Positions 38,614 through 48,360 are shown, numbered from the stretch's first letter. The stretch: DNA of 64,000 nucleotides from Salinisphaera sp. (GCA_027858915.1 JAQIBT010000111.1:62001-126000); one strand, 5' to 3'. Notes: generated by a model from the letters alone, not told the origin. A program made the numbers and translations.

Positions 38614-39375
38614 ATGACCACACGTGTAGTGTTCAATCAGAAAGGGGGCGTCGGCAAGACCACCCTGCTGTGCAATCTGGCAGCGATCGCGGCCGCGCGC
38701 GGCAAGCGGACGCTGGTGATCGATCTCGACGCCCAGTGCAATGCCAGCCAGTATCTATTGTCGTCGGGAGACCGACAGGCCGACAGCGGCAGCGCCGACT
38801 TTTTCGAGGCGACGCTCGAACGCAGCAGCCGCGCGAAATTCGCCGACTACATCACGCCGACGCCGTTCGATAATCTATCGATCGCCGCGGCACATCCCGA
38901 TCTGGAAGGTATTCGAGTCAGGCTCGAGGCGCGACACAAGATCTACAAGCTCAAGCAGGCCTTGCTCAAGCTCGAGGGTTTCGATGCTGTCTTCATTGAT
39001 ACACCGCCGGCTCTGAATTTCTATTCACAGTCGGCGTTGATTGCCGCGCATCGCTGTCTGGTGCCCTTCGACTGCGATGACTTCGCCCGTCAGGCCTTGT
39101 ATTCGCTGTTCGAAAACATCCATGAGATTCAGGAAGACCACAATCCGGATCTCGTCATCGACGGTATCGTAGTCAACCAGTTCCAGCCACGCGCCAGACT
39201 GCCACAGCGCATGCTGTCGGAGCTGCGTGCCGAAGGCCATCCCATCATCGACAGCCACATCACGTCTTCGGTCAAGGTGCGCGAATCGCACGATGCCTCG
39301 ATTCCACTGATTCACTACGCCCCAACACACAAGATCACTCAACAACTGGTGGCGCTCTACGAGCATCTGGGTTGA
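38614..39375 (+). CDS. ParA-family ATPase (orphan)
   Basis: 253 residues. Deviant Walker A NQKGGVGKTTLLCNLA, Walker A' VIDLDAQCNASQYLL and Walker B VFIDTPPALNFYSQSAL define the ParA/Soj family. The C-terminus (QRMLSELRAEGHPI, SSVKVRESHDASIPLI) matches ParA proteins of about 250 residues. There is no parB-like gene or centromere-like repeat nearby, so a chromosome-partition role is doubtful; such orphans position protein cargo or clusters. GAGGAACAG precedes the ATG. Confidence 0.88.
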   Translation: MTTRVVFNQKGGVGKTTLLCNLAAIAAARGKRTLVIDLDAQCNASQYLLSSGDRQADSGSADFFEATLERSSRAKFADYITPTPFDNLSIAAAHPDLEGIRVRLEARHKIYKLKQALLKLEGFDAVFIDTPPALNFYSQSALIAAHRCLVPFDCDDFARQALYSLFENIHEIQEDHNPDLVIDGIVVNQFQPRARLPQRMLSELRAEGHPIIDSHITSSVKVRESHDASIPLIHYAPTHKITQQLVALYEHLG

Positions 39376-39473
39376 ACTGAGGATCAATGCCTAGCGAGGT
39401 AGCTGACAAAATTCGCAAATCCGGCTGAGGTTCGGCGGCATCGGAAACGACGCGTGATACGTTGTTACTTAAT

Positions 39474-41021
39474 ATGAGCCGTTCGCCACATCGTCAGCCG
39501 TCAGACACGAATCGCTGCAGCGTGAGGTGTCTGCTTGTGTTTTGTGTGGTCGCCCTGTTTCTGACTGCGGGACGCGGCCTGGCCCAGAGCGGCAACGGCA
39601 AGCCGCACGTCAGCCAAGGCACAGCCGCCGCCTGGTCGATTCCTATCGATGGTGCTATCGGTCCGGCGATCAGTACATTTGTGGTCAACGAGATTCACGG
39701 CGCGGCAAAAGCCGATGTGCCAGTCATTATTCTCCGGCTGGATACACCGGGTGGGCTGTCGAGTGCCATGCGTGACATCATCAAGGCGGTCCTGGCCTCG
39801 CCCGTGCCAATCGTCGGCTATGTCGGCCCTTCGGGAGCGCGTGCGGCCAGTGCGGGAACCTATATTCTCTACAGCACATCCATCGCGGCCATGGCGCCGG
39901 CAACCAACCTGGGCGCGGCGACGCCTGTCCAGATCGGCGGGGGCAACGAGCCCACGACGCCAAACCCCAAATCGTCCGACTCTTCTAGTCACAAGGATGG
40001 CAACGATGCGTCGAATGCCAAGTCATCCGACAAGCCAGGCCAGAACTCGACTTCCGACCAGAAGTCGAACGACAATCTGGATCTGGGTAACGGCGCGACA
40101 GAGCGCCGCAAGGCAGTCAACGATGCGGTGGCTTATATCCGCAGTCTGGCCGAACGCAGCGGCCGCAACGCCGACTGGGCCGAGAAAGCGGTGCACTCTG
40201 CTGCCAGCCTCACCGCCAAGGAAGCGCTGCGCAAGAACGTCATCAACCTGATTGCAGCCAACCAGGCAGACCTGCTCAAACAGGTTGACGGCCGCGATAT
40301 TCAGACGGCGAATGGCTCGGTGACGCTGCATACGCGCGATCTGTCGATCGAACAGCGTCAGCCGGACTGGCGGACCCAGTTTCTTGCATTGGTGACCGAC
40401 CCAACCGTCGCTTATCTATTGTTCATGGTCGGGATTGTCGGGCTGGCCGCCGAGGCGTTGAATCCCGGTGCAGTATTGCCCGGCGTGGTGGGCGGCATCG
40501 CGTTGCTGACGGCGCTGTTCGCTTTTCAGGTGCTGCCGATCAATTACAGCGGCTTGCTTCTGATCCTGCTCGGTCTGGCGCTGGTGGTAGCCGAAGCGTT
40601 CGTGCCGAGTTTTGGCGCGCTCGGCCTTGGTGGCATCGCGGCTTTCGTATTCGGTTCGATCATGCTCATGGATAACGATCTGGCAGGCTACGATATCTCC
40701 ATTGGAATAATTATCGGTATCGCACTGGGCGCGATCGCCATTCTGGGGATGCTGCTCTGGATGTTCGCGCGCTCGCGAAAAGCGCATGTAGAAACCGGCC
40801 ACGCCGGTTTGATTGGCCGACCCTGTGTCGCGTTACGTGATTTCGAACGGGAGGGCCGCGTCTGGCTGCATGGCGAATCCTGGCTTGCCGTGAGCGAAGT
40901 GCCCGTGCTTAGCAACCAGCCATTGATCGTGACCGGCGCACGGGGACTCACCGTCTTCGTGCGGCCCGACACCGATACCTCGCAACCCCACCCCGTCGGC
41001 AGCCCGCCGACACGGAGCTGA
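39474..41021 (+). CDS. NfeD-family membrane protein with ClpP-like serine protease domain
   Basis: 515 residues from ATG 39474. Signal peptide/anchor, then a ClpP/SppA-like domain (VVNEIHGAAKADVPVIILRLDTPGG; nucleophile in GPSGARAASAGTY), then four membrane segments and the NfeD OB-fold domain (GLIGRPCVALRDFEREGRVW). Inside the protease domain, about residues 160-205, is an unusual Ser/Asn/Lys/Asp-rich insertion. Long NfeD proteins work with the stomatin/slipin encoded next; the start of slipin lies 3 bases past this stop. Confidence 0.9.
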   Translation: MSRSPHRQPSDTNRCSVRCLLVFCVVALFLTAGRGLAQSGNGKPHVSQGTAAAWSIPIDGAIGPAISTFVVNEIHGAAKADVPVIILRLDTPGGLSSAMRDIIKAVLASPVPIVGYVGPSGARAASAGTYILYSTSIAAMAPATNLGAATPVQIGGGNEPTTPNPKSSDSSSHKDGNDASNAKSSDKPGQNSTSDQKSNDNLDLGNGATERRKAVNDAVAYIRSLAERSGRNADWAEKAVHSAASLTAKEALRKNVINLIAANQADLLKQVDGRDIQTANGSVTLHTRDLSIEQRQPDWRTQFLALVTDPTVAYLLFMVGIVGLAAEALNPGAVLPGVVGGIALLTALFAFQVLPINYSGLLLILLGLALVVAEAFVPSFGALGLGGIAAFVFGSIMLMDNDLAGYDISIGIIIGIALGAIAILGMLLWMFARSRKAHVETGHAGLIGRPCVALRDFEREGRVWLHGESWLAVSEVPVLSNQPLIVTGARGLTVFVRPDTDTSQPHPVGSPPTRS

Positions 41022-41023
41022 CC

Positions 41024-41797
41024 ATGTTGATCAATATCCTGATCGCCGCGATTGTTGTCATCGTGATTTTCATCTTTGCCTCGATCAAGATCCTGCCGGA
41101 ATACGAGCGCGGTGTGATGTTCACGCTGGGCCGGATGACGGGCGTGAAAGGGCCGGGGCTTTTCATTGTCGTGCCGTTCGTCCAGAAGATGATCAAGGTC
41201 GACATGCGCGTGACCGTGATGGACGTGCCCACGCAGGACGTGATTTCGCGCGACAACGTGTCCGTGCACGTCAACGCGGTGGTCTATTTCCGCGTGATCG
41301 AGGCACAGAAAGCAATCGTGGAGGTAGAGAATTTCTATAACGCCATCAGTCAGCTGTCGCAGACCACCCTGCGCAGCGTGCTTGGCCAGCACGAGCTGGA
41401 CGACATGCTGGCCGCGCGCGACAAGCTTAACGCCGATATCGAGAATATCCTCGACTCGCAGACCGACGCCTGGGGCATCAAGGTCGCGAACGTCGAGATC
41501 AAGCAGGTTGAGCTGGATGAGAGCATGACTCGTGCGATTGCACGCCAAGCCGAAGCCGAGCGCTCGCGCCGGGCCAAGATCATCAACGCCGAGGGCGAAG
41601 TGCAGGCTGCCGAAAACCTGCGCAAGGCAGCGCACGAATTATCCCGCGAGCCACAGGCCATGCAGCTACGCTACCTGCAGACCCTGCTCGATATGGGTTC
41701 CAACGAGAACTCGACGATCGTATTCCCCCTCCCCATGGACCTCATCGAGCCCTTGCTGAAGGCATCCAAGCGCTGGGCCAAGGATGATGAAGAGTAG
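41024..41797 (+). CDS. Slipin (stomatin/SPFH-domain protein)
   Basis: 257 residues. One N-terminal membrane anchor (LINILIAAIVVIVIFIFA), then the SPFH/band 7 domain: LPEYERGVMFTLGRMTGVKGPGLFIVVPFVQ, TQDVISRDNVSVHVNAVVYF, and the ERSRRAKIINAEGEVQAAENL helix. It forms oligomeric membrane microdomains and is the presumed substrate or partner of NfeD. Operon with nfeD; convergent with the NUDIX gene 12 bp away. Confidence 0.93.
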   Translation: MLINILIAAIVVIVIFIFASIKILPEYERGVMFTLGRMTGVKGPGLFIVVPFVQKMIKVDMRVTVMDVPTQDVISRDNVSVHVNAVVYFRVIEAQKAIVEVENFYNAISQLSQTTLRSVLGQHELDDMLAARDKLNADIENILDSQTDAWGIKVANVEIKQVELDESMTRAIARQAEAERSRRAKIINAEGEVQAAENLRKAAHELSREPQAMQLRYLQTLLDMGSNENSTIVFPLPMDLIEPLLKASKRWAKDDEE

Positions 41798-41809
41798 CGG
41801 CGCGATGGC

Positions 41810-42484
41810 TTATTCGGGCTCGCGGACCGGCGGTTCGAACCGCTCGCCACGCGCCAAGGCCACGCGTTGGGCGAGACCGAGCAGCATACCGGCGGTCGCG
41901 CCCCAGATATGGTCATCACCGAAGTCAATGGCGTAGATATAATAGTCGAGGCCGTTGCGATGGACCGAGCGCGCACTGTAGTGCGCGGCATTCATCGCAT
42001 ACACCAGCGGCACCGGGAACAGGCGCGCCACTTCCCGCTGGTCAGGCTGCAACACAGCGCCCGGCGTGACCCAGCCGACAAACGGGCTGATCGCAAATCC
42101 GGTCACCGTGCTGTAGACAGGTAGTCTTCCCAGCAGACTGACCGTCGCGGGATCGAGTCCGATCTCTTCGCGGGCTTCGCGCAGCGCGGCAGCCGCGGCG
42201 TTGTCGTCGAACAGCTCTACGCGGCCGCCCGGGAAACTGATCTGGCCGGGGTGATGACGCAGTGAATGACTGCGCTCGGTGAACCAGACAAACGGCTCAT
42301 CGTCTGCCACCACAGCGACCAGCACGCTGGCTTGTCGGCGGTTGACTTCAGACATCGACTCGCGGCGTGCCGGCAAGACCTGCTTTTCTGGCACCCTCAA
42401 CGTCAATGCTTCCACCAGCAGCTGCCGCCAATCCGTATCCTGGCGATGCGCGTATCGATGATCGCTTGCGCTGGATTCAGTCAC
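41810..42484 (-). CDS. NUDIX hydrolase, CoA pyrophosphatase-like (NudL type)
   Basis: 224 residues. The NUDIX box is GGRVELFDDNAAAAALREAREEIGL, preceded by HPGQISFPGG, the extended motif of the CoA pyrophosphatase subgroup. Likely product chemistry: CoA to 3',5'-ADP and 4'-phosphopantetheine. The start overlaps the stop of the upstream small gene by 8 bases, indicating coupling. Confidence 0.9.
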   Translation of the reverse strand: MTESSASDHRYAHRQDTDWRQLLVEALTLRVPEKQVLPARRESMSEVNRRQASVLVAVVADDEPFVWFTERSHSLRHHPGQISFPGGRVELFDDNAAAAALREAREEIGLDPATVSLLGRLPVYSTVTGFAISPFVGWVTPGAVLQPDQREVARLFPVPLVYAMNAAHYSARSVHRNGLDYYIYAIDFGDDHIWGATAGMLLGLAQRVALARGERFEPPVREPE

Positions 42485-42806
42485 CCGATGACAGTTTCTC
42501 TGCGTGTGCCTTGGTCAGCGACTGGAAGCGCGGCGTCAGCCCAGTGTCTGCATACATTGGATCCCCGAGTTCGTCGTAGGCCGCCACCTCGCTGCCAGGT
42601 TCGTAAACGAACGACGTCGTCAGCTCGTCAAGCGCGCTGGCGAGCAGATCAGTTATCACCCGGTCTCGCGTAAGCCCGGGGAACATTTCGGTCAACGCTT
42701 CGATCTTGGCCGCATCGTATAAAGGCAGACGAACGTTGTAGCTGTGGTCAGTTCGCGGCTCGCTCGCCGTATCCTGCCATTGCGATACCAGTTCACCGAT
42801 TTTCAT
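42477..42806 (-). CDS. Conserved small protein of unknown function
   Basis: 109 residues from ATG 42806 (AGGAG 8 nt upstream); the track start adds eight residues. Sequence: MKIGELVSQWQDTA, YNVRLPLYDAAKIEALTEMFPG, TDLLASALDELTTSF, YADTGLTPRFQSLTKAH. It resembles small gammaproteobacterial proteins sometimes labelled type 1 pili tip component, a name I see no evidence for. The middle could be a ribbon-helix-helix-like fold. Overlaps and precedes the NUDIX gene. Confidence 0.7.
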   Translation of the reverse strand: MKIGELVSQWQDTASEPRTDHSYNVRLPLYDAAKIEALTEMFPGLTRDRVITDLLASALDELTTSFVYEPGSEVAAYDELGDPMYADTGLTPRFQSLTKAHAEKLSSGD

Positions 42807-42974
42807 GATCGAACAACTCCTGTTTTTCACTGCGACAACATCCGTAAGATAAATGAATATCGATACTCTCTTCTATGCGGCTTTCGGCTTCCTTAAGAGA
42901 ACCTATCCCAGCCGTTGACCGGACGCCGGGCGGCTGCTAGCTTTGCGCCTGTTTTCACGACGGATGGCACGGCG

Positions 42975-43241
42975 ATGGCGAAGGCGAAGGCAGAAAAGAC
43001 CTGGAGCCTGAAGGAAATCGACAGCGCGCGCGGTGACAGCAAGGGCACGGCCTTTCTGGCATTCAAGGAGCTCAAGGATAGTTTCGACGAAGGCCGTGAC
43101 TTCTATTATCTGAATTCGGCACACGACGGCCGTGAAATCGAGAAGCTGCGCGCTGCCGGCCGGATCTATGAGACCACGGTGAACGCCATCCTCCTGACCG
43201 AGGCAGGCTATTCTTCTATCGTCGATTATCTTGACGGCTGA
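42975..43241 (+). CDS. Small acidic/basic conserved protein, function unknown
   Basis: 88 residues from ATG 42975; the track start at 42915 adds 20 residues that do not look coding. MAKAKAEKTWSLKEIDSARGDSKGTAFLAFKELKDSF and the C-terminal VNAILLTEAGYSSIVDYLDG suggest a compact helical protein. No signal peptide or known motif. Divergent from the 42477 gene. Confidence 0.6.
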   Translation: MAKAKAEKTWSLKEIDSARGDSKGTAFLAFKELKDSFDEGRDFYYLNSAHDGREIEKLRAAGRIYETTVNAILLTEAGYSSIVDYLDG

Positions 43242-43340
43242 GTCGCCCGCATTCGCATTGCTGTGTTGCATACTGCGTCCGGTATTCACCGGCCTGCACG
43301 AATCCGCGTTTAGAACGCGTCGACCCAAGATTTTTTTCTC

Positions 43341-43664
43341 ATGACCGACGCGCGCGATCTTTTGCTCCGAATGCCAACCTGTTTCAAACCGGATACCGCT
43401 GGCGATCTGTCGATGACCGCGCAGTATCTGATCAGCCAGCCGGTGTATCTCACCATCGCCAACGGTCACTGCGAAGCACACGAAGGCCGTGCGGACTCGC
43501 CGGATGTGACTATCCGGGTACGTGACGAGCATTTGATCCAAATGATGAGCGGCCGGATGCGCGGTTTCACGGCGTTCATCACCGGCCGAGTCAAGGTCGA
43601 AGGAAACTACGCGCTGGCCCAGAAACTGCAATCCCTGTTCGAGCCGAGGAAGTTATTCCGGTGA
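43341..43664 (+). CDS. SCP2 sterol-binding-domain protein
   Basis: 107 residues covering one SCP2 domain: YLTIANGHCEAHEGRADSPDVTIRVRDEHLIQMMSGRMRGFTAFITGRVKVEGNYALAQKLQSLF. The D/A-DVTI, G and GKVKV-G-D-like positions match the lipid-carrier fold. Probably binds a lipid or isoprenoid. Its stop overlaps the rsmJ GTG start by four bases. Confidence 0.85.
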   Translation: MTDARDLLLRMPTCFKPDTAGDLSMTAQYLISQPVYLTIANGHCEAHEGRADSPDVTIRVRDEHLIQMMSGRMRGFTAFITGRVKVEGNYALAQKLQSLFEPRKLFR

Positions 43665-44425
43665 ACGCCAGGGTCGCGTGGCTGACCGAGCACGCTGAAG
43701 ATCAAGCCGCGGTACTCGCGCATACGCTGGGCCTGGCGATCGTTACCGCGCCGCCGGATCACGGCTACTACCTGCAGCAGGAACCCGACGGGTTAACGCT
43801 GCATCACGCCACGGCTGCGGCAACTGACAACGGCCTGCGACTCGATTTCCTCGGCAACCAACAACAGCGGCGCGCGGCCGGCGGCCGACAGTCCTTGCTT
43901 GCAAAGGCCTTTGGCCTGCATCGTCATCCGCCCTGCTCGGTTATCGATACGACCTGTGGCATGGGCCGTGACAGTCTGATGCTGGCTACGCTGGGTTGCC
44001 CGGTTCGTTCACTCGAGCGTCACCCGGCGTTGTATGCACTGCTGGCCGACGCCCGAGCGCGTGCCGAGCAGGCCGATTCTCGTCCGGACTGGCTGGCACG
44101 CTGGGCTGCACCGATATTCGCCGATGCCCAGACCTGGCTTGATGAGAACGCACAGACGTTTACGCCCGACGCAATCTATATCGACCCCATGTTTGCCGGC
44201 GGCCGGCGCAAGGCCCAGCCACAGAAAGCACTGGCCTGGCTGAGCGAAATCGCCGGCGCAGACACGGACGCCGCAGAACTGCTGGCCTGTGCGACGCAAC
44301 ACGCCCGCCGTCGGGTCGTGGTCAAGCAGCACCATCGCAGCGCACCGCTCGCGCCGCCCGACAATCAGATCGTTGGCAAGGCCGTGCGCTTCGATATTTA
44401 TCTGAAGGCACCGGCCCAAGGCTGA
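43661..44425 (+). CDS. rsmJ: 16S rRNA (guanine-1516-N2)-methyltransferase
   Basis: 254 residues with a GTG start overlapping the SCP2 stop (GTGA). RsmJ methylates G1516 of 16S rRNA with SAM. Family motifs: LRLDFLGNQQQRRAAGGRQSLLAKAFG, VIDTTCGMGRDSLMLA (SAM loop), IYIDPMF (catalytic DPPY-like) and VVVKQHHRSAPL. Length matches the E. coli enzyme. Confidence 0.94.
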   Translation: MNARVAWLTEHAEDQAAVLAHTLGLAIVTAPPDHGYYLQQEPDGLTLHHATAAATDNGLRLDFLGNQQQRRAAGGRQSLLAKAFGLHRHPPCSVIDTTCGMGRDSLMLATLGCPVRSLERHPALYALLADARARAEQADSRPDWLARWAAPIFADAQTWLDENAQTFTPDAIYIDPMFAGGRRKAQPQKALAWLSEIAGADTDAAELLACATQHARRRVVVKQHHRSAPLAPPDNQIVGKAVRFDIYLKAPAQG

Positions 44426-44572
44426 CACCCTCCACCAACAAAGCGCGACACGCCAGCAAAAGCCGGCAATCGCCGGATAAATGCCTTCCGTATTCACCCC
44501 GCACATGAATGTCCATGCGCGAACGATATTCCCGTCTTTACGGGCAGTCATTCATGATTCTGGTATGACCAT

Positions 44573-45103
44573 CTATACGTCGAGTGGGCGCAATCCAGCC
44601 CGAAAACGCCGCCCGTTATCGACGTAGTGATCGGCGGAGCGTGTCAGCCCGGCAATCTCCTCGTCGCTCAGCTCGCGTTTCACCCGGCCGGGCACGCCGA
44701 TCACCAGACAATTGTCGGGAATTGTCTTGCCTTCGGGGATCAGAGCGCCGGCGCCGATCAGGCAGTTCCTGCCAATCGTGGCGCCGTTGAGTATCACCGC
44801 CTGAATGCCAACGAGGCTGTTATCACCGATAGTGCAGCCGTGCAGCATGGCCTGATGGCCTACCGTCACGCCACGTCCCAGCGTCAGCGGATATCCCGGA
44901 TCGGTATGCAGCACGCAACCGTCCTGCACGTTACTGCGCTCACCGACGATAATGAGTTCCTGATCACCGCGCAGTGTCGCACCAAACCAGACGCTGCTGG
45001 CGGTCATCAGCCGAATACGCCCTACCACCGTCGCATTCCCGGCGACGAAGTAGTCGTGGTCGGCTGGCACTTCCGGACGATGATCTTCCAGTTCGTGCAA
45101 CAT
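44573..45103 (-). CDS. Gamma-class carbonic anhydrase-like hexapeptide-repeat protein (YrdA type)
   Basis: 176 residues of left-handed beta-helix: [76 protein letters not shown]. The three histidines of the zinc site are in VLHTD and VGHQAMLHG. Activity in this subgroup is often undetectable, so the enzyme call is tentative. Last gene of the mrcB-side minus-strand group, 14 bp after tsaB. Confidence 0.88.
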   Translation of the reverse strand: MLHELEDHRPEVPADHDYFVAGNATVVGRIRLMTASSVWFGATLRGDQELIIVGERSNVQDGCVLHTDPGYPLTLGRGVTVGHQAMLHGCTIGDNSLVGIQAVILNGATIGRNCLIGAGALIPEGKTIPDNCLVIGVPGRVKRELSDEEIAGLTRSADHYVDNGRRFRAGLRPLDV

Positions 45104-45117
45104 GTTTTTCTCCTCAG

Positions 45118-45816
45118 CTATGAGCCGGCAGCCGCCGGCGCGGTGGGCCTGCGAGCCACATCGTCTCGGACATAGACCGGTTGGGCCTGGGCTGGCGAAA
45201 CAGCCGCGCCGTGCTCTATCAGGGGTATCGCCAGCCGCGCCATATCCAGCGCGTGCGGAAATACACAGCCGGCAGCTACGACCTGTGCCTCGATTGCCTC
45301 GTCGACAAACGACCAGCCGTTGCCGGCGTAGGCGATGTCCGCTGCGGCGTCGCGCCAGTCCAGCAACGCAGGGCGAATGACGCGCTCGGGCTCAAGCAGG
45401 CGGGGCATGGATCGGTCGCGCGCCCATTCTGCCGTATAGATTTCGCCCATGCGCGCGTCGGTCACTACTCTGGCGCGCTGCGCATGCGAGTCGATCGAGA
45501 GCGCACGCGACGCCAGCGATTGCAGCGTCGATACCGGCACCACGACGCAGCCAGCGCCGGCCGCCAGCCCCTGGACCAGGCCGGCGGCTATGCGCAGGCC
45601 GGTAAAAGCTCCCGGACCGCGCCCGAAGGCAATCGCCGTCAGATTAGCCAGCCGGAGCCCCTGTTCGGCGAGTAGCGCCTGTACCACGGGCAACAACCGG
45701 CTTGCATGGGCTCGCGGCGCGATTTCGAAATGCTCGCGCGCCTGGTCAGGCTGTTCGCTATCCAGAAAAGCGACCGACAGAGCTTCGGTGGAGGCATCCA
45801 GTGCCAGGATTTTCAT
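45118..45816 (-). CDS. tsaB: tRNA threonylcarbamoyladenosine biosynthesis protein TsaB
   Basis: 232 residues. [53 protein letters not shown] are diagnostic. TsaB scaffolds TsaD and TsaE for the t6A37 modification of ANN-reading tRNAs. Lies between the yoaA-like gene (19 bp) and the gamma-CA gene (14 bp); the yoaA-tsaB order is common in gammaproteobacteria. Confidence 0.95.
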   Translation of the reverse strand: MKILALDASTEALSVAFLDSEQPDQAREHFEIAPRAHASRLLPVVQALLAEQGLRLANLTAIAFGRGPGAFTGLRIAAGLVQGLAAGAGCVVVPVSTLQSLASRALSIDSHAQRARVVTDARMGEIYTAEWARDRSMPRLLEPERVIRPALLDWRDAAADIAYAGNGWSFVDEAIEAQVVAAGCVFPHALDMARLAIPLIEHGAAVSPAQAQPVYVRDDVARRPTAPAAAGS

Positions 45817-45835
45817 GCCGCGCCTCGCCTGCGTT

Positions 45836-47746
45836 TCATACAGCCCCTATGGCATCGACAAAGGCACAGGCTGCACTGCGCTGGCGGGTAATCGGCATGG
45901 GCGGCAGACTGGCGCGGATCACGCTGCCGTAGCGCGCGGTAAACAGGCGTGGATCACAGATGGCCAGCACGCCGCGATCCTCGGCGTCACGAATCAGCCG
46001 GCCGACGCCCTGCTTGAGTGCAATCACGGCCTGCGGCAGCTGATAGTCCATGAAAGGATTGGCCCCGGCCGACTTCATGGCCGTGAAACGCGCGGCCAGC
46101 ACCGGATCGGCAGGCGAGGCAAACGGCAGCTTGTCGATAATCACCAGACGTAGCGCACGCCCGCGAACATCAACGCCCTCCCAGAAGCTGCTGGTCGCGA
46201 CCAGAATCGCGTTCTCGTCGCTGCGAAACCGATCCAACAGGCTGGCACGCGGCGCGTGGCCCTGCATCAGCGGATCGAAACCGGCTTCTATCAGCGCGTC
46301 GCCGTAACGCGCCACCGCGCGGTAACTGGTACACAACAAAAAAGTGCCGCCCTCGGCCGCCGTGATCAGCGCAATGGCTTCGGAGATGACGGCGTCGTCG
46401 AAATCGGGGGCAGATGGATTGGGCATATGCTGCGGCGCATAGAGCAGCGCGTTCTTTTCATAGTCGAAAGGACTTGGCAACACCTGTTGCTTGATATCCA
46501 CCAGACCCAATCGGTCGCAGAAATACGCCAGATCGTTCTTTACCGCCAGCGTGGCCGAAGTGAAGATCCATGCCCCCGGCGTGGTGTCGATTGCGCGCGC
46601 GAAGGGTGTTGCCACATCCAGCGGCGTGCTGTGCCATATCCAACTCGACCCACGCTGTTCGAGCCAGCTGACCCGCTCCCCGTCTTCGGCGATCACCACG
46701 TCTAGTCGCTCGCGAATCTCGCGCGTACGGCGTGCCAGCGATTTGAGCCCTTCGCTTCTGGCGACTACGGGTTCCAGCGCAGACTCGATGGTGTGCAAGG
46801 ACTCAGCGAGCGCGTCACGTGCGACTTCGCGATCCGGCGTTGCCGTCGCTCGCCAGTCCTGACTGGCCGAACCGTCCTGCCCGATCGCGTCAGAGAACTG
46901 TCGTTCAACCGTTGTCAGATCACCGAACACCGCAGCGATTTCCGGCATGTCCCCGCCGAGCTGCTCCAGTTCCGCGCGGCCGTCACGGTCCAGATCGCGC
47001 AGCTGCCGGGAAGACACGGCCTGGCCAAAGAACCGGCCGGCGATATCGGCCAGCTTGTGGGCTTCGTCCAACACGATCGCATCGGCGCCCGGCAGCACCT
47101 CGCCAAAGCCGGATTCGCGCAGCGTCAGATCGGCAAACAGCAGGTAGTGATTGGCAATGACTATATCGGCCGCCTGCGCCTCCCGGCGCGCGGCCAGCAC
47201 CCAGCATTGGTCATAGAGCGGGCATTCTGTACCCAGACAGTTGTCCGTGGTCGATGTGATCCGAGGCCAGAGCGCATCGCCATCGCCCGGATCGCCGAAC
47301 TCCGCGATATCGCCGGTCCGGGTCGAACGCGCCCATTCGCGAACCCGACGCAGGCTGGAGGCGAGATACAGATCGCCGCTGTTCTCGGTCATTTCCAGGC
47401 GATGCAAGCACAAATAATTGCCGCGGCCCTTGAGCACTGCGGCGTGCACGCTGCGTCCAAGGACGCTTTGAGCCAGCGGTATGTCCTTGTCCAATAACTG
47501 GGTCTGCAGATAGCGCGTCGCGGTCGATACGATCACCTTGCGACGCGACGCCAATGCCGGCAGCAGATAAGCCAGCGTCTTGCCGGTACCGGTGCCTGCC
47601 TCGACCACGAGCCGGCCGCCCTGATCGATGGCCTCAGCGACCGCGGCCGCCATTTCTGCCTGACCGCCGCGCGGTCGATAGCCCGGCAACGCTGCGCGCA
47701 GCGCAGCGTCGTCTTCGAACAATGCGGCGCCGGCCGCCGCGGTCAC
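45836..47746 (-). CDS. yoaA: DinG/YoaA-family iron-sulfur ATP-dependent DNA helicase
   Basis: 636 residues. Walker A EAGTGTGKTLAYLLPAL, DEAH box VLDEAHKLADIAG, and the XPD-type iron-sulfur cysteines (YLCL, then C-x4-C-x5-C in NCLGTECPLYDQC). C-terminal motifs LLCTSYRAVARYG and ATSSFWEGVDVRG and the final QGVGRLIRD are as in YoaA, which acts with the polymerase clamp loader subunit chi in repair. GTG start overlaps the stop of the TPR lipoprotein gene (GTGA). Confidence 0.93.
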   Translation of the reverse strand: MTAAAGAALFEDDAALRAALPGYRPRGGQAEMAAAVAEAIDQGGRLVVEAGTGTGKTLAYLLPALASRRKVIVSTATRYLQTQLLDKDIPLAQSVLGRSVHAAVLKGRGNYLCLHRLEMTENSGDLYLASSLRRVREWARSTRTGDIAEFGDPGDGDALWPRITSTTDNCLGTECPLYDQCWVLAARREAQAADIVIANHYLLFADLTLRESGFGEVLPGADAIVLDEAHKLADIAGRFFGQAVSSRQLRDLDRDGRAELEQLGGDMPEIAAVFGDLTTVERQFSDAIGQDGSASQDWRATATPDREVARDALAESLHTIESALEPVVARSEGLKSLARRTREIRERLDVVIAEDGERVSWLEQRGSSWIWHSTPLDVATPFARAIDTTPGAWIFTSATLAVKNDLAYFCDRLGLVDIKQQVLPSPFDYEKNALLYAPQHMPNPSAPDFDDAVISEAIALITAAEGGTFLLCTSYRAVARYGDALIEAGFDPLMQGHAPRASLLDRFRSDENAILVATSSFWEGVDVRGRALRLVIIDKLPFASPADPVLAARFTAMKSAGANPFMDYQLPQAVIALKQGVGRLIRDAEDRGVLAICDPRLFTARYGSVIRASLPPMPITRQRSAACAFVDAIGAV

Positions 47747-48360
47747 TGGCTGTACTGCGACGCCGCGTCGCTGAAGTTCGCCGCGCGCGCACTGGCCTGA
47801 CTGGCACCCTGGCTGTCACCGGACGAACGACGTGCTTCGGCAATCATGCGCCAGTTGCCGGCCTCGACGAACGGATTGTTGTTCGAGAGGCTGTTCGACT
47901 TCATCGCCATCTGCTCGGCCTGTCCGGTCTGGCCTTGGGCCAGGCGCACGGCTGCCAGCCGCTGGTAGATAAACGGGTTGCGCGGCGCGATATCAAGCGC
48001 GCGTTCCAGCGTCGCCGCCGAAGCATCCATGTGGCCGGCCTTGGCGAGCGTATCGGCGCTGCCCAGCAACGACATCACCGCTGGACTGCTGATCTGCGAG
48101 GCCTGTTTGGGCGGCACCTTGACCGGCGCCGGCTGGCCGTTTGACTGCGTTGGGTTGGAAGACTGGCTACCCGAGGCGTTCGGCTGGCCGGTATTAGGCT
48201 GTGCCGGCGGCATGCCAGCCCCCGGTTGTGTCCCGTAGACGTGGCCAGGCTGGCCTTGTTCGGTACCGGGCGCCGGGCGATTGATGTTCTGACTGGCACA
48301 GCCGGCCAGAATAGATATCGCAGCGATCGTCGCCATACGCCCAATGACTTGCTTGTTCAT
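47743..48360 (-). CDS. TPR-containing outer-membrane lipoprotein
   Basis: 205 residues from ATG 48360. Lipobox SILAGC near residue 22; then a Pro/Gln/Asn/Ser-rich linker of ~60 residues and two to three TPR-like helices (LLGSADTLAKAGHMDASAATLERALDIAPRNPFIYQRLAAVRL). Lying beside mrcB, it may be a lipoprotein partner of peptidoglycan synthesis, but that is only positional. Overlaps yoaA. Confidence 0.8.
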   Translation of the reverse strand: MNKQVIGRMATIAAISILAGCASQNINRPAPGTEQGQPGHVYGTQPGAGMPPAQPNTGQPNASGSQSSNPTQSNGQPAPVKVPPKQASQISSPAVMSLLGSADTLAKAGHMDASAATLERALDIAPRNPFIYQRLAAVRLAQGQTGQAEQMAMKSNSLSNNNPFVEAGNWRMIAEARRSSGDSQGASQASARAANFSDAASQYSQ

